The notes below the pieces were generated by a model. It did not search any database. It worked only from the letters and a program-made list of their open reading frames with translations, and was not told where the DNA came from. A program made the position numbers and the translations under genes. DNA of 64,000 nt from Posidoniimonas polymericola (GTDB taxonomy: Bacteria; Planctomycetota; Planctomycetia; Pirellulales; Lacipirellulaceae), in assembly GCF_007859935.1 (NCBI RefSeq), contig NZ_SJPO01000006.1:1-64000 (forward strand), in the 5' to 3' direction. Below are positions 47,936 to 57,522 of the stretch, one piece after another (position 1 is the first letter of the stretch; the number at the start of each line of letters is the position of its first letter).

Positions 47936-49942
47936 TCAACGGTCGTCAGACTTGACCGCCCGACTCGGGGCGCCGGCGACAAACGCACCGGGGTCAGTCG
48001 CGGGGAGCCACTCGCGCAGCTCCCGCTTTTTCTTCGCTTCGCTGCCCAGCAGCAGATTGGCCCCGTTAGGATCGCCCAGCAACGCCTCGACTGCGGCAAG
48101 GCACTCGGCCGTGTCAACCAGCCCCTGCTGGCGGTAGTACTGGATTTCGCCGACGACCCTGGGGGTATAGGGGTCCTTGCTCTGGCCGAGCGCGGCGACT
48201 CGGCGGGCGGCGATTCGCTTGTCCATCCGGACCGGCCACGGCTGGGCAGACAACCCGTCTTCCACCAGGTCCTGCAGCTCCCATTTCACGCGGTCGAGCG
48301 AGTCCTCGTCGCCCGGGGCGCCACGGTCGCGGTCGCTGGACGAGTAGTCCAGCCGGCGGCTGCAGTACAGCTCCTTCCGGGCGGCCAGGTCGAGCAGCTT
48401 CAGCCGCAGGCTGCGGCGGGTCCGCTGGGCGTTCTCGTCAACCTCGAGCAGCACCAGAACGTCGCAGCCCGCGTCCTCGGCCTCGTGCCGCAGCACCGAC
48501 TCCGTTCCCGGCTCGAGCACCGAGATTGCCGCCCGCGAATCGAACCCGCGTCCCCGGGCGGGGGTCCGTTTCTGCGGTTCCGTACCAACCTGCAGACGCT
48601 GGGCGAACGAATCCTGCATCGCCTGCCGTTCGATAACGTCCAGCAGCAGGTGGCCGTACGGCGTTGTCGCGGCCTCGAGCTCCGACCGAGAGGGGCCCGG
48701 CCGCGCGGCGCCCTGCGAGCTCCCCGTAATCCCGATACCGTAGTGGACACCGAGCGCTGGCCGACGCAGGGCAGGGCGCCACTCGTAGCCCTGCTCTGGG
48801 ATCCCCCCGAGTGCCGCCGCCGCGTAGGTCCACTGCCAGGCTGAAGTGGCGTCGCTGCTTTCCAGTGCGGCTGCGGCGGCGCTGAGGTAGGTGGAAACGA
48901 GCTTGTCTTGTTGAACCGCCGCGACCCGGGTGCGTTGTCTAACAGGACCGGAATCCGGCAACGACTGAGTCAACGGCTCCGGCGCCGCGGGTCTTGGCGC
49001 CACCGACATGGTTTCCGGGGAGATTGGCTGATTGAGCGAAGCCATCGTGAACGGTTCGCCCCCGTCGGCGGTGTAGACCGCCTTGAAGGCCTCCTCGGGG
49101 GAGCTGAGAGGAATCGAGCCCACCATGCCACCGCCCCAGATCAGAAACACATGGCCCCCCCTGAGCGTGCCGAGCCCTTTCTTTGGTGCGTTCAGGTCCA
49201 CTGCGTACTCTTCAGGCTGCGTCCACTCGACCGCTAGCGCGTCGTCGGCCTCAACAACCAACGCCGTGTTCGACAAGCCATCTTCGACCCGCACGGCGTT
49301 GAGCGAGCGGGGCGTCTTGATGATGGTGCTGGTTCCGACAGTGGCCAGGTAGTTGGTCTTTGTGCCGCCGCGATCTGGGCTCTGGAACACCGCGGGGATC
49401 TGCCCGAGCAACGCCTTGTTCTGCGGGGCGTACCAGGGCTGCGTGCGATCAAACTGCTTGTAGAGTTGCTCGTGGCCCAGGTACGGGAGCAGCTCGACCC
49501 GCCAGCTAAACAACGGCGCGCGGCTGACGTCGATGACCGCGGCAGCGGGGTAAACGGTCTTATCCTTCCGGTAGGCCTCGAGAGCCGCAGCGATCCGCTC
49601 CAGGTTCTCGGCGCTCCGCGCTACGCGTCCCTCGACGGTCGTGGGCAGCTCGCGGCTGGGGGCAGCTTCGGCGGCCGGCGCGGCCGCGACTGCTGCTGTC
49701 GCCGGTTGCGCCGCCGCGGCGGCTGTGGGATCTACCGAGGATGGCGGGGCACTGCTGGCCGCGACTACGGTCGGAGCCGTCTGGGCCGGCAGAGAGTCTT
49801 CCTCGTCATCGGGCGGTCGCTGGATAGCTCTAGCGCGGAAGGCGTCGGCGCTGTTTCCGCCGCAGCCAACCATCGGGGTCGCGACGACCGACACGGTGAT
49901 TGCCGCAATCAATCGGCACGGCAGGTAGTTCGATAGAGTCAT
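47936..49942 (-). CDS. DUF1559-containing lipoprotein
   Basis: About 668 residues from the ATG at 49942, giving a short signal with lipobox TPMVGCGG; an ATG at 49972, inside the end of the PilM gene, is possible. After a Pro/Ala-rich linker comes a DUF1559-like domain without the pilin helix (VYPAAAVIDVSRAPLFSWRVELLPYLGHEQLYKQFD). It shows the family features SLNAVRVEDGLSNTALVVE and GHVFLIWGGGMVGSIP. The C-terminal 300 residues are unfamiliar, with a possible DUF-type beta region (CDVLVLLEVDENAQRTRRS). It follows the PilM-like gene by 19 bp, so it is likely part of the same envelope system. Confidence 0.7.
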   Translation of the reverse strand: MTLSNYLPCRLIAAITVSVVATPMVGCGGNSADAFRARAIQRPPDDEEDSLPAQTAPTVVAASSAPPSSVDPTAAAAAQPATAAVAAAPAAEAAPSRELPTTVEGRVARSAENLERIAAALEAYRKDKTVYPAAAVIDVSRAPLFSWRVELLPYLGHEQLYKQFDRTQPWYAPQNKALLGQIPAVFQSPDRGGTKTNYLATVGTSTIIKTPRSLNAVRVEDGLSNTALVVEADDALAVEWTQPEEYAVDLNAPKKGLGTLRGGHVFLIWGGGMVGSIPLSSPEEAFKAVYTADGGEPFTMASLNQPISPETMSVAPRPAAPEPLTQSLPDSGPVRQRTRVAAVQQDKLVSTYLSAAAAALESSDATSAWQWTYAAAALGGIPEQGYEWRPALRRPALGVHYGIGITGSSQGAARPGPSRSELEAATTPYGHLLLDVIERQAMQDSFAQRLQVGTEPQKRTPARGRGFDSRAAISVLEPGTESVLRHEAEDAGCDVLVLLEVDENAQRTRRSLRLKLLDLAARKELYCSRRLDYSSSDRDRGAPGDEDSLDRVKWELQDLVEDGLSAQPWPVRMDKRIAARRVAALGQSKDPYTPRVVGEIQYYRQQGLVDTAECLAAVEALLGDPNGANLLLGSEAKKKRELREWLPATDPGAFVAGAPSRAVKSDDR

Positions 49943-49961
49943 AGGAGGGTCTTGCTCTTGC

Positions 49962-52220
49962 TTACTTCCCATTTCGGAGGTGGCTCAACATCCCCGGAGC
50001 GTTGGTTTCGCTCCCGGTAACTAGCACTCGGTTGGGGCGGGTGCCCGTGTCGGCGCGGCACAGCTCTAGCGATCGCGTAAGCTGGCCGAGCAGCTCGTCG
50101 TACGAGGGAGCGAGGGCATCGTGCAGCGTGTGCATCGCAGCGGCCGACTCGGGTCGGTAGTAGAGCTTGCTCGCCGCCGGCTGGTCGATCTTCATCGCCT
50201 TGGCAATCTGCGCGATCATCGTGTCGGCGCCGAAATGGATTCCTCGGAACCAGACCTGAGTGGCGGTCACCATCACCAAATTCGTGCTGCCGCCGCTCAC
50301 GTCGAGCAGGGCGACGCCGTCCCCCAGCGCCGCGCGGTCTGCGGCGGCCCCACCGGGTGACAGGGCCGTGTTGAGCAGGGCGATGGGGCTGCTGCCGACC
50401 GCCAACTGGCCCCAGCCAAGCCCCACCAGCGACTGCATCCGCGCCGCGACTAGTTTGCGACTGGCGGCCACCAGCGTCACCCATCGCATCGGCACATCGT
50501 CGACGTCGTCCGGTTCGCCGGGCAGCACTTGCGCGTGGTAGTCAGCGACAATGTACTCCCGCGGGAGCGGCACCCCGGAGCGGACCTCAAACTCTACGGC
50601 TTGGTCGAACTTCGACGGGGTCGGCGCCGGCAACGCGAAGAACCGCCCCAGAGTTTTGGGTCCCGACAGACTAGCGACCACCGGCGTCTGAGTCAGGTCG
50701 TGCCGCTCGGCCAGCTGTGAAAGGGCATGCTGGACTGCCGGCGCCAGCCCGCCGTCCCGCGGCGCGGTGTTGGCCTGCACGTCGTCGCCGTAGGGGATGA
50801 CCTCGATCACACCGACCGCCGGCGGGTCGCCCGTGTTCGCCGGCGACTCGAGGCACACAGCCGTCAACGACCGCCCGCCGATGTCCAGGCCCCAGCCCCG
50901 GCTCGCGCCCCGCCCGCGACCGGCGGCCAGCTTCTTCAGCCAGCCCTTCTTCTCGACAGGCATCAGGTTGAGTGGCAGGGCCGCCCCGCCGAGCGCCTGC
51001 AGCCCGAGCCCGTACCCGACCGAAACTTGATGCGCGGCGACCTTGCGTTGGACGCACGCGGCGACCAACGCGGGCGGCAACGGGCAAACCTCGAGCGATC
51101 CACCTAGCGGGCCCGGCTCGCGGTCCTTGCCCCATGGCGCAGGGACCCCACGCGGGTTTGCGGCCGACTTGGCCGCTCGCTCGCTAACCTGCTGGGCGAT
51201 ACGTCCAGCGGTTTGATCGTTCGGCTGCAGCTTGGCCAGCCTGGTAGCGATGGCCGCGAGAGTCTTGGTCGCGTAAGGGGCGTCGGCGATCTGGGTCGCC
51301 AACCACACCCGCTCGCGGGCCGCCTGGTAGGTTTTCGCGAGCGTCTCATCGGTGATCGGCGGAGACTGCGCGAGCAGCGATTCGGCCTTCCGGTACGCGT
51401 TGTTCTTCAGTGCCTCTACCGCCCCGGCAACGCACGCCGTGGCGCGTCGGCTATCGGCGGACGCTTGCCATTGTTCGAGTTGCGGCAACAGCTTCTCAAC
51501 CAACGGGTCGGTCGGGGTCACTTCGGCCAGGAGCCGCGCGACCCGCAGCAGCCCTTCGTACTTCTTCTCACGCACGCCGGCCCGCAGCTGGGCCCGCAGC
51601 TGGTTGCTGCGTTCGACCTTCTCCGCGGCCTGCTTGTGGAGCTCCGCCAGCTCAGCCACCCGCAGGGCGGGAGGTATCTTGTCGGCCTCAGCCAGCGCGG
51701 CTGCGTAGTCGGCAGCGGCAATCAGCCGATTGACCTCTTCCAGCACGCCCGAGGACTGCTGCACGACCGCCTCGCGGCGTTCGCGGTAGGCGGCGACGCG
51801 GTTGTCGCGCTCGGTTACCAAGTTCGCCAGCCGCGAGTGGGCAGTTAGCGTCAGCCCGTCGAGCAGGGCCGCGGCGTCTACCAGGCGTCCAAACTCCGCC
51901 AGCCTGTCGGCCTCGGCGAACCTGCTCTGGGCGTCGGCCAGCACTCCGTTGAGCCGGGCGGCTAGTTCGCTACCGCAGCTGCCGCAAAACTTCTCGGCGA
52001 CCGAGTTTTGGTGTTCGCAGTCGAGGCACGGGTCCCACAGCCGGAAGCCGCACTGGCCGCAGAACTTGGCCGCCTGGTTGGCCGCCGAGCGGCACCCGGG
52101 GCAGCTCAGCTCGCGGGCGCCTGCGGGGGTGTCGATGGGCGGCGGCGATCCCGCCAACGCTGCGTGCGATGCGCAATTGCTCGGTTGCATGTCTAGCTCA
52201 CTCGATGCGTGCGAAGGCAT
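49962..52220 (-). CDS. PilM-like ATPase fold with N-terminal double zinc ribbon
   Basis: A 752-residue protein; the start at 52220 has AGAGGA seven bases upstream. Residues about 40-86 form two zinc ribbons (CPGC with CGQC, then CLDC with CGSC). A long helical region follows (about 90-340). The C-terminal third is PilM-like (actin/ASKHA fold): WGLDIGGRSLTAVCLE, VVASLSGPKTLGRFFALP, FDQAVEFEVRSGVPLPREYI and VALLDVSGGSTNLVMVT. PilM builds the cytoplasmic ring of type IV pili or secretion systems. Zinc ribbons joined to PilM are not part of the normal protein. Pilin-like DUF1559 genes lie upstream, supporting a role in a planctomycete pilus-like system. Confidence 0.78.
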   Translation of the reverse strand: MPSHASSELDMQPSNCASHAALAGSPPPIDTPAGARELSCPGCRSAANQAAKFCGQCGFRLWDPCLDCEHQNSVAEKFCGSCGSELAARLNGVLADAQSRFAEADRLAEFGRLVDAAALLDGLTLTAHSRLANLVTERDNRVAAYRERREAVVQQSSGVLEEVNRLIAAADYAAALAEADKIPPALRVAELAELHKQAAEKVERSNQLRAQLRAGVREKKYEGLLRVARLLAEVTPTDPLVEKLLPQLEQWQASADSRRATACVAGAVEALKNNAYRKAESLLAQSPPITDETLAKTYQAARERVWLATQIADAPYATKTLAAIATRLAKLQPNDQTAGRIAQQVSERAAKSAANPRGVPAPWGKDREPGPLGGSLEVCPLPPALVAACVQRKVAAHQVSVGYGLGLQALGGAALPLNLMPVEKKGWLKKLAAGRGRGASRGWGLDIGGRSLTAVCLESPANTGDPPAVGVIEVIPYGDDVQANTAPRDGGLAPAVQHALSQLAERHDLTQTPVVASLSGPKTLGRFFALPAPTPSKFDQAVEFEVRSGVPLPREYIVADYHAQVLPGEPDDVDDVPMRWVTLVAASRKLVAARMQSLVGLGWGQLAVGSSPIALLNTALSPGGAAADRAALGDGVALLDVSGGSTNLVMVTATQVWFRGIHFGADTMIAQIAKAMKIDQPAASKLYYRPESAAAMHTLHDALAPSYDELLGQLTRSLELCRADTGTRPNRVLVTGSETNAPGMLSHLRNGK

Positions 52221-52266
52221 CCTCAGATCCTCTCTTCACTGGGACAACGGTCCCCTAGAAGCAGCA

Positions 52267-52296
52267 GTGCAGCCGACGCGGAAAACCGCGCCGGCT
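52267..52296. terminator. Hairpin between pilin-like and PilM genes
   Basis: A 13-bp stem with one mismatch around an AAAA loop. It lies between the DUF1559 gene and the PilM-like gene and lacks a T run, so it may attenuate or protect the message and not terminate it. Confidence 0.35.
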
Positions 52297-52355
52297 GCGT
52301 GCTGACCATTACCCGTTCTCGCTCACCAAGCTCGGCCGCGAGAACCTCAACCAGA

Positions 52356-53621
52356 CTAGTTTTCAAACACGCCCGACTTCGAGACGCCTTCGAGGAAGAT
52401 GCCGTTGTAGATACGGAGGCGATCCAGCTCCGGATCCGGGCCCCGGAAGCCGACCTTAGCGTAGTCGGCGTCGGTAAGGTTGGCCGGGACGGGGAACCCA
52501 GGGTTCAGGAAGCCGTCATTGTTGGTGTCGTAGAATTGCTTGACGCCACCGTCGGCAAACAGGATGTTGCAGACGCCGTCGTGCACAGCAAACCAGTCAC
52601 GGGTGTCTTGCAGGTAGAGCTGCTGACCAGCCGATCCGTCCGGGCCCACCGGGACGCCGGTGCACTCGTCTTGGCTGCTCTCGCAGGCACGCTGATCAAC
52701 CATGCTGGCGCCTTTGGCAACCAGGTTGACCGTGTTGGTCGACGCGCTGAAGTAGGCAGGTCCGTCGTTGAACGCCTCGGTCAAGCCTTCGCCCTGGGTG
52801 ATGAAGGTACGCGAGTCGTTGGTGCCGTTGGCGAATGGGTCCGTCGGTCCGTAGGACAGAGTCTGCGATAGGGTCGCCTCGTCCGCGTCGCCAGGGGCGG
52901 CGTCGCCGAGGAGGGCGATGTTCGCCGTGACGACCTTGGCACTCTCGGCAAGACGCAGCGTCAGCGGCCCGCCGGTAGCGATGGTGTCCTTCTGACTTCC
53001 GGCACTCGACAAAGTGTTCGGCGTGGCGGCAGCCGCATCCATCAGCGGCTTGGTTCGCACGAGGTGCCAACCAGCAGCGTAGTTGGTATTGTAACCCTCG
53101 GCCATAATGGCGCGGGCGATCAGATTGGCGCGTTCGGGGGTGTTTGGAGCGGTGCCTGCGAAGGTCGAACCGCTGCCGCCGCTTGCGCCGTTGTAGGTTG
53201 CCTGACCAGCCACGCCCTGGGCTAGCTTGGTGGGATCAGCGCCACCCTTGCCGTCGGTGGTGTCGTTGCCGAGCAGGTCGTTGAGCTTCTCCGAACCGCG
53301 GAGCGGGTTGGCAGGGCAGAGCATGTCGCCGGGCAGCGCGGCCTGGGCGTTGACCAGGTCAGCAACCCAGCCGTAGACGTCCATCGCGCCGTCGCGACGG
53401 TAGTCGCTGGCGCCGGTGCAGTAGCGGCCCTGGGCGTCGCGGTCGGCGAACAGCAGCAGGCCGACGCCGAACTGGCGGAGGTTGTTCTGGCAGGCGGCGC
53501 GGCGGGCGGCCGAGCGGGCGCTGGTGACGGCCGGCAGCAGCAGCGCGACAAGAATGCCGATGATGGCGATCACCACCAGCAGCTCAACAAGCGTGAAACC
53601 ACGCGAACGAGTAGCTTTCAT
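52356..53621 (-). CDS. DUF1559 prepilin-like protein 1
   Basis: A 421-residue protein with a type IV prepilin N-terminus: basic leader MKATRSRG, cleavage before FTLVE, then the hydrophobic helix [19 protein letters not shown]. The start at 53621 has AGGAG ten bases upstream. The DUF1559 domain follows ([21 protein letters not shown]), ending with the family element [20 protein letters not shown]. Such proteins are greatly expanded in planctomycetes. Shared segments (CTGA, then GWVADLV, then MLCPAN) tie it to the paralogue at 53955-55094; they form a distinct pair. Confidence 0.92.
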   Translation of the reverse strand: MKATRSRGFTLVELLVVIAIIGILVALLLPAVTSARSAARRAACQNNLRQFGVGLLLFADRDAQGRYCTGASDYRRDGAMDVYGWVADLVNAQAALPGDMLCPANPLRGSEKLNDLLGNDTTDGKGGADPTKLAQGVAGQATYNGASGGSGSTFAGTAPNTPERANLIARAIMAEGYNTNYAAGWHLVRTKPLMDAAAATPNTLSSAGSQKDTIATGGPLTLRLAESAKVVTANIALLGDAAPGDADEATLSQTLSYGPTDPFANGTNDSRTFITQGEGLTEAFNDGPAYFSASTNTVNLVAKGASMVDQRACESSQDECTGVPVGPDGSAGQQLYLQDTRDWFAVHDGVCNILFADGGVKQFYDTNNDGFLNPGFPVPANLTDADYAKVGFRGPDPELDRLRIYNGIFLEGVSKSGVFEN

Positions 53622-53954
53622 TGAGATTTTTCTCCTCGGGCGGGCGGGAACGGCGTTGCCTCCGTGGCCCCGGCGCCTAAAAATAAGGGTGTGTGCGGTG
53701 CGAGCTTCGCTAGGTTACGGGCAGCCACCCTAGCCAGCGGAGCTCGCGCCCATTTCTTGGAAGTACAAAAAGTCAGCAAACGAAATACAAATAGCGTTCG
53801 CCGCGCGACGCGGCGGGTAGCGTTGCGTTCAGGCGATAGCGACCCTCCTTTGCTGGCTCATTGGTTCTGTGTGTGGTTCGGGATTGATCGGCGGCGCCGG
53901 CGTTTGCGGGCCGATCTCAAAGCGGCCGGCCTTGGCGGCCTTGCTCTTGCGATC
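53622..53954. other. Intergenic region, no gene recognised
   Basis: The 333 bp between the two DUF1559 genes hold no supported gene. The part next to the downstream start is probably its promoter. A GC-rich inverted stretch (GGCCGG...GGCC) near 53921-53941 may end the upstream message. Confidence 0.4.
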
Positions 53955-55094
53955 TCAGTACCCGCGTAGCGCCGGCTTGCTAAACACGACATCCTCGTCG
54001 ATCTCGATGGCGTCACTCTCGTAGCCGCCATCAGCAATCGGAAACCCGTTGTTCAGCAGGCCGTCGTCGTTCTCGTCGTCGAGCGGCCGCACGCCGCCGT
54101 CGGCCATCAGCACGTTGCACTGGCCGCGGTGCGCGACCGCGAAGCCGCGATAGTCCTGGCGGGTCTTCGACCAGCCGGCCCACCAGCCGTCGGGCCCGCC
54201 GCGAGGCGTGTCGTCGGGGAAGCTGGGCGGCTTCAGGTCACTGGTCTGGACCGGCCCCCCGGTTACACTGCCGGCGGTTTCTACCCCGGGCTGTAGTCCG
54301 CCGATCATGGCAGTCAGTTGGCCGGCGACGCCGCCATCGGCGAGCAGCGGGATCAAGTTGCTCGGGACCTTCGACGCGTCAAGCTGGGACAGCTTGAGGG
54401 GGCCGAACGTAGAACTCCGGCTCTTTAGGGACGGGGGGCAGCTGGGGTCGCTCGAGCTCAGGTTGCCGCCGCTCCCGATCCGGGGACCGCCTCGAACCAT
54501 CAGCCAACTGCTCACATAGTTCGTGTTGTAGAACTTGTCGATCACCTTGCCCTGGATGACCGCGACACGCTCCGCGCCGCCAGCCGCCAGGGCCCCCTCG
54601 AGGATCTCGCGGCACGGGTTGATGACGGGCGTGCCATCGGGCTTCTTGGTGGGTTCGCTCCCCTTAGGATCGACGCACTCGCCGAACGACGACTCGGTGA
54701 GCGTCAGCAGTTGGTTGACGGTCTCGCTGACCTGCGACACGTTCGCCGGGCAGAGCATTTGCCCAACCGGCGACCCCTGGTCAACCAAGTCGGCGACCCA
54801 GCCTACTTCCGTAATGGCGCCCTCGTGCTTCCAGTCAAAGGCACCCGTGCAAAAAGCGCCGACCCGCGAAGCGTTCGAGTGGAGACCGATGCCGAACTGG
54901 CGGAGATTATTGGCGCAGGCGGTCTGCCGACTCGCGGCTCGGGCGGCATTTACCGCCGGGAAGAGCAGGGCTACTAAGATGCCGATGATCGAGATCACCA
55001 CCAGCAACTCGACAAGCGTCATGCCCTGAGAAGCCCGCGCAACTTGGACCTTCGGCTTACCGCCACGCGGTGTCGGTGTCATAGGAGAACTCAT
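53955..55094 (-). CDS. DUF1559 prepilin-like protein 2
   Basis: About 379 residues from the ATG at 55094; an upstream TTG at 55115 also keeps the frame. The leader is long and basic (to [10 protein letters not shown]), then cleavage before MTLVE and the helix [19 protein letters not shown]. The DUF1559 domain starts [20 protein letters not shown] and ends with [20 protein letters not shown]. It is a paralogue of the protein at 52356-53621, with shared Cys positions and segment order. It may form a mixed fibre or sheath component with that protein. Confidence 0.9.
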   Translation of the reverse strand: MSSPMTPTPRGGKPKVQVARASQGMTLVELLVVISIIGILVALLFPAVNAARAASRQTACANNLRQFGIGLHSNASRVGAFCTGAFDWKHEGAITEVGWVADLVDQGSPVGQMLCPANVSQVSETVNQLLTLTESSFGECVDPKGSEPTKKPDGTPVINPCREILEGALAAGGAERVAVIQGKVIDKFYNTNYVSSWLMVRGGPRIGSGGNLSSSDPSCPPSLKSRSSTFGPLKLSQLDASKVPSNLIPLLADGGVAGQLTAMIGGLQPGVETAGSVTGGPVQTSDLKPPSFPDDTPRGGPDGWWAGWSKTRQDYRGFAVAHRGQCNVLMADGGVRPLDDENDDGLLNNGFPIADGGYESDAIEIDEDVVFSKPALRGY

Positions 55095-56016
55095 GGCGGT
55101 GTTTGTCCTTGCCAACCAATCGGGGGCGACTGGTAAGGCTGCATCCTGCTGAGCGATTGGTAAGAGTAGCTCTTCCGCGTCTGTTCCTACGACCTCAAAC
55201 CAAACCTACATCTTGCGCGTAACGACGAATTGCCTGCGCGGGTGAGTACGATAGCAGCTAGAACCTGCGGCTAGGTGAAGGCCGAGTTAAGAATGCCTTC
55301 AAATTTGATGAGGATCTGATGAGTAGCATGGCGCGCCGGCTTCGCTCCCAACCTCGCCGAGGAATTGCCGACAAGGCAGCGGCGCCGCTGGGAGACACTA
55401 CAGCCGCGAGCAGGCGGCAAATCAGGCTAGCCACTCCCTGCACCTGTAGTTAGATGATCCAGCGACGAAGGTGCTGTCCGGGACCATGCGCGTGCGCGTA
55501 GGTCGAGAATGAAGTTCGTGCCTCGAAGCAGGCCGCGCCCGGAGCCCCTGCGAGACTCTATTCTTGTTTGGACAGAGACTTCGACTGCTCCTGGCCCTTT
55601 CACGGCGGCACACAGAAAACCAAGAACTCCCTGGTTCCGTGACTGCGTACGAACTCGAACTGCAACCTCGCCGACCTTTCCGCATGTTCCTGTGGCGCCG
55701 TCGTGCTGGATGAGTTGGCAAGTTCACGCAGCGCGGACCGTCAAGTTTTCGTTGCCCTTACGAAGCGTCGCTCATCAACGCCAACGATTCGTGCACCGCT
55801 GCCCGGCTTCTATGCACGCGCAGAGATCCGGTGGCGCCCTACTGGGCGAATGCTGTTCACCTGGGTTCACCTTGTGGGCTCTGTGGATGCGCGTGGGTCA
55901 TTCTCTGCCCATGCCAGACTTTGGCTTGCGAGCTGCGTTAGTGGCAATCAGCAGTTGGTGGACCGCCGCTACCCGGTCCCTCGCCATCTCTCCGCCTCAG
56001 CCCCAAGAAGTCCAAC
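55095..56016. other. Long region without a recognised gene
   Basis: About 920 bp separate the divergent DUF1559 and nitrate-type operons. GC is lower and codon structure is poor. A 173-codon open frame (55509-56030) overlaps the nrtA start and has no protein features. The stretch could hold a degraded gene, a long leader or a regulatory RNA. Confidence 0.5.
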
Positions 56017-57390
56017 ATGCCATCGATTAATCGGAGGTTGGTTCTCCGTTTTGCCACCGTTTTGAGCATTGCGGCGACACTTCCGTCTTTTTCCGCAGCA
56101 CAAGACAAGGTCCTCCTCGACCTTGAAAAGGACGAGCTGAGCTTCGGCTTCATTAAGCTGACCGACTGCGCTCCGATCGTCATTGCGAAGGAAAAAGGCT
56201 TCTTCGAAAACGAGGGCCTGCAGGTCGAAGTCATTGCCCAGCCGAATTGGAAGACGCTGCTCGACAACGTGCTCAACGGCGAGTTGGACGGCGCCCACAT
56301 GCTCTCTGGTCAGCCGATTGCCGCGACGATTGGGATCGGCACGCCGGGGCACGTCGTTACCGCGTTCACGATGGACCTCAACGGAAATGGCATCACCGTA
56401 TCCAACTCGACCTGGGAGCAGATGCAGGAGAACGACTCCAAGCTGATGAGCCCGCAGCCGTCCCATCCAATTTCGGCGGACTCGCTGAAGCCGATCGTCG
56501 AAGAGATGCTCGACAACGGCGATAAGCTGCAGATGGGCATGGTGTTCCCGGTCTCCACGCACAACTACGAGCTGCGGTACTGGCTGGCGGCCTCGGGGAT
56601 TCACCCCGGAATGTACACCAAGAGCGACACCGGCGGCCGCACCGACGCCGAGGTCGAGTTGTCGGTCACCCCGCCGCCGATGATGCCCGCCACCCTCGAG
56701 TCCGGCAACATCCAGGGCTACTGCGTGGGCGAGCCGTGGAACCAGCAGGCCGTCGCCAAGGGCATCGGGGTGCCGGTTACCACCAACTACGACATCTGGA
56801 AGAACAACCCCGAGAAGGTGTTCGGCGTCAAGAAGAGCTGGTCGGACGAGAACCCCAACACGCACCTGGCCGTGATCAAGGCGTTGATCCTGGCCGGCAA
56901 GTGGCTCGACGAGACCGACGCCAGCGGCAAGCTAGTCAACCGCGAGGAAGCCGCGCGGATCCTCTCCCGTCCGGACTACGTCGGCGCCGACTTTGACGTC
57001 ATCAAGAATTCGATGACCGGCTTCTTCTACTTTCAGAAGACCGACAAGCGTGAGATGCCGGACTTCAACGTGTTCTTCAAGCACCACTGCACCTACCCGT
57101 GGTACTCGGACGGCGTGTGGTTCCTGACCCAGATGCGGCGGTGGGGCCAGATCACCGAGCCGAAGCCGGCCGAGTGGTACGCCGAAACCGCCGCGAAGGT
57201 GTACCAGCCGGCAATCTACCTTGAGGCGGCCAAGCTGCTTGTCGAGGAGGGCCTGCTGGAAGAGGACGAGGTCCCCTGGGACACCGACGGCTACAAGCCT
57301 GCCACCGACGACTTTATCGACGGCGTCACGTACGACGGCAAGCAGCCGCTCGAGTACCTGCAGGCCCACAAAATTGGAAATCAGGAGTAG
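56017..57390 (+). CDS. nrtA: Nitrate-type ABC transporter substrate-binding protein
   Basis: A 457-residue periplasmic binding protein of the NrtA/CmpA family. A signal peptide ([18 protein letters not shown] to SAAQ) precedes the domain. Diagnostic segments are [46 protein letters not shown] and [18 protein letters not shown]. Length and motifs fit NrtA (nitrate) or CmpA (bicarbonate); the downstream molybdoenzyme favours nitrate. It begins an operon that runs to the end of the window. The 132-bp gap to the permease is the largest in the operon. Confidence 0.9.
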   Translation: MPSINRRLVLRFATVLSIAATLPSFSAAQDKVLLDLEKDELSFGFIKLTDCAPIVIAKEKGFFENEGLQVEVIAQPNWKTLLDNVLNGELDGAHMLSGQPIAATIGIGTPGHVVTAFTMDLNGNGITVSNSTWEQMQENDSKLMSPQPSHPISADSLKPIVEEMLDNGDKLQMGMVFPVSTHNYELRYWLAASGIHPGMYTKSDTGGRTDAEVELSVTPPPMMPATLESGNIQGYCVGEPWNQQAVAKGIGVPVTTNYDIWKNNPEKVFGVKKSWSDENPNTHLAVIKALILAGKWLDETDASGKLVNREEAARILSRPDYVGADFDVIKNSMTGFFYFQKTDKREMPDFNVFFKHHCTYPWYSDGVWFLTQMRRWGQITEPKPAEWYAETAAKVYQPAIYLEAAKLLVEEGLLEEDEVPWDTDGYKPATDDFIDGVTYDGKQPLEYLQAHKIGNQE

Positions 57391-57522
57391 TGTCCTTGGC
57401 GAACGGAATCGTCAACCGCGTTGCGACGGCCGCCGCGGCGCCGCTCCCCTCAGAGGCGGCGTCGCGTGGCCTCGCAGCGGCTACTACCAACGCCCCCCAG
57501 TCTCCCCACTGAAACGCAAGGC

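Noticed and set aside
55509-56030. A 173-codon frame upstream of nrtA
   Set aside because: No protein features, mixed composition and overlap with the well-supported nrtA start; treated as part of an empty region.
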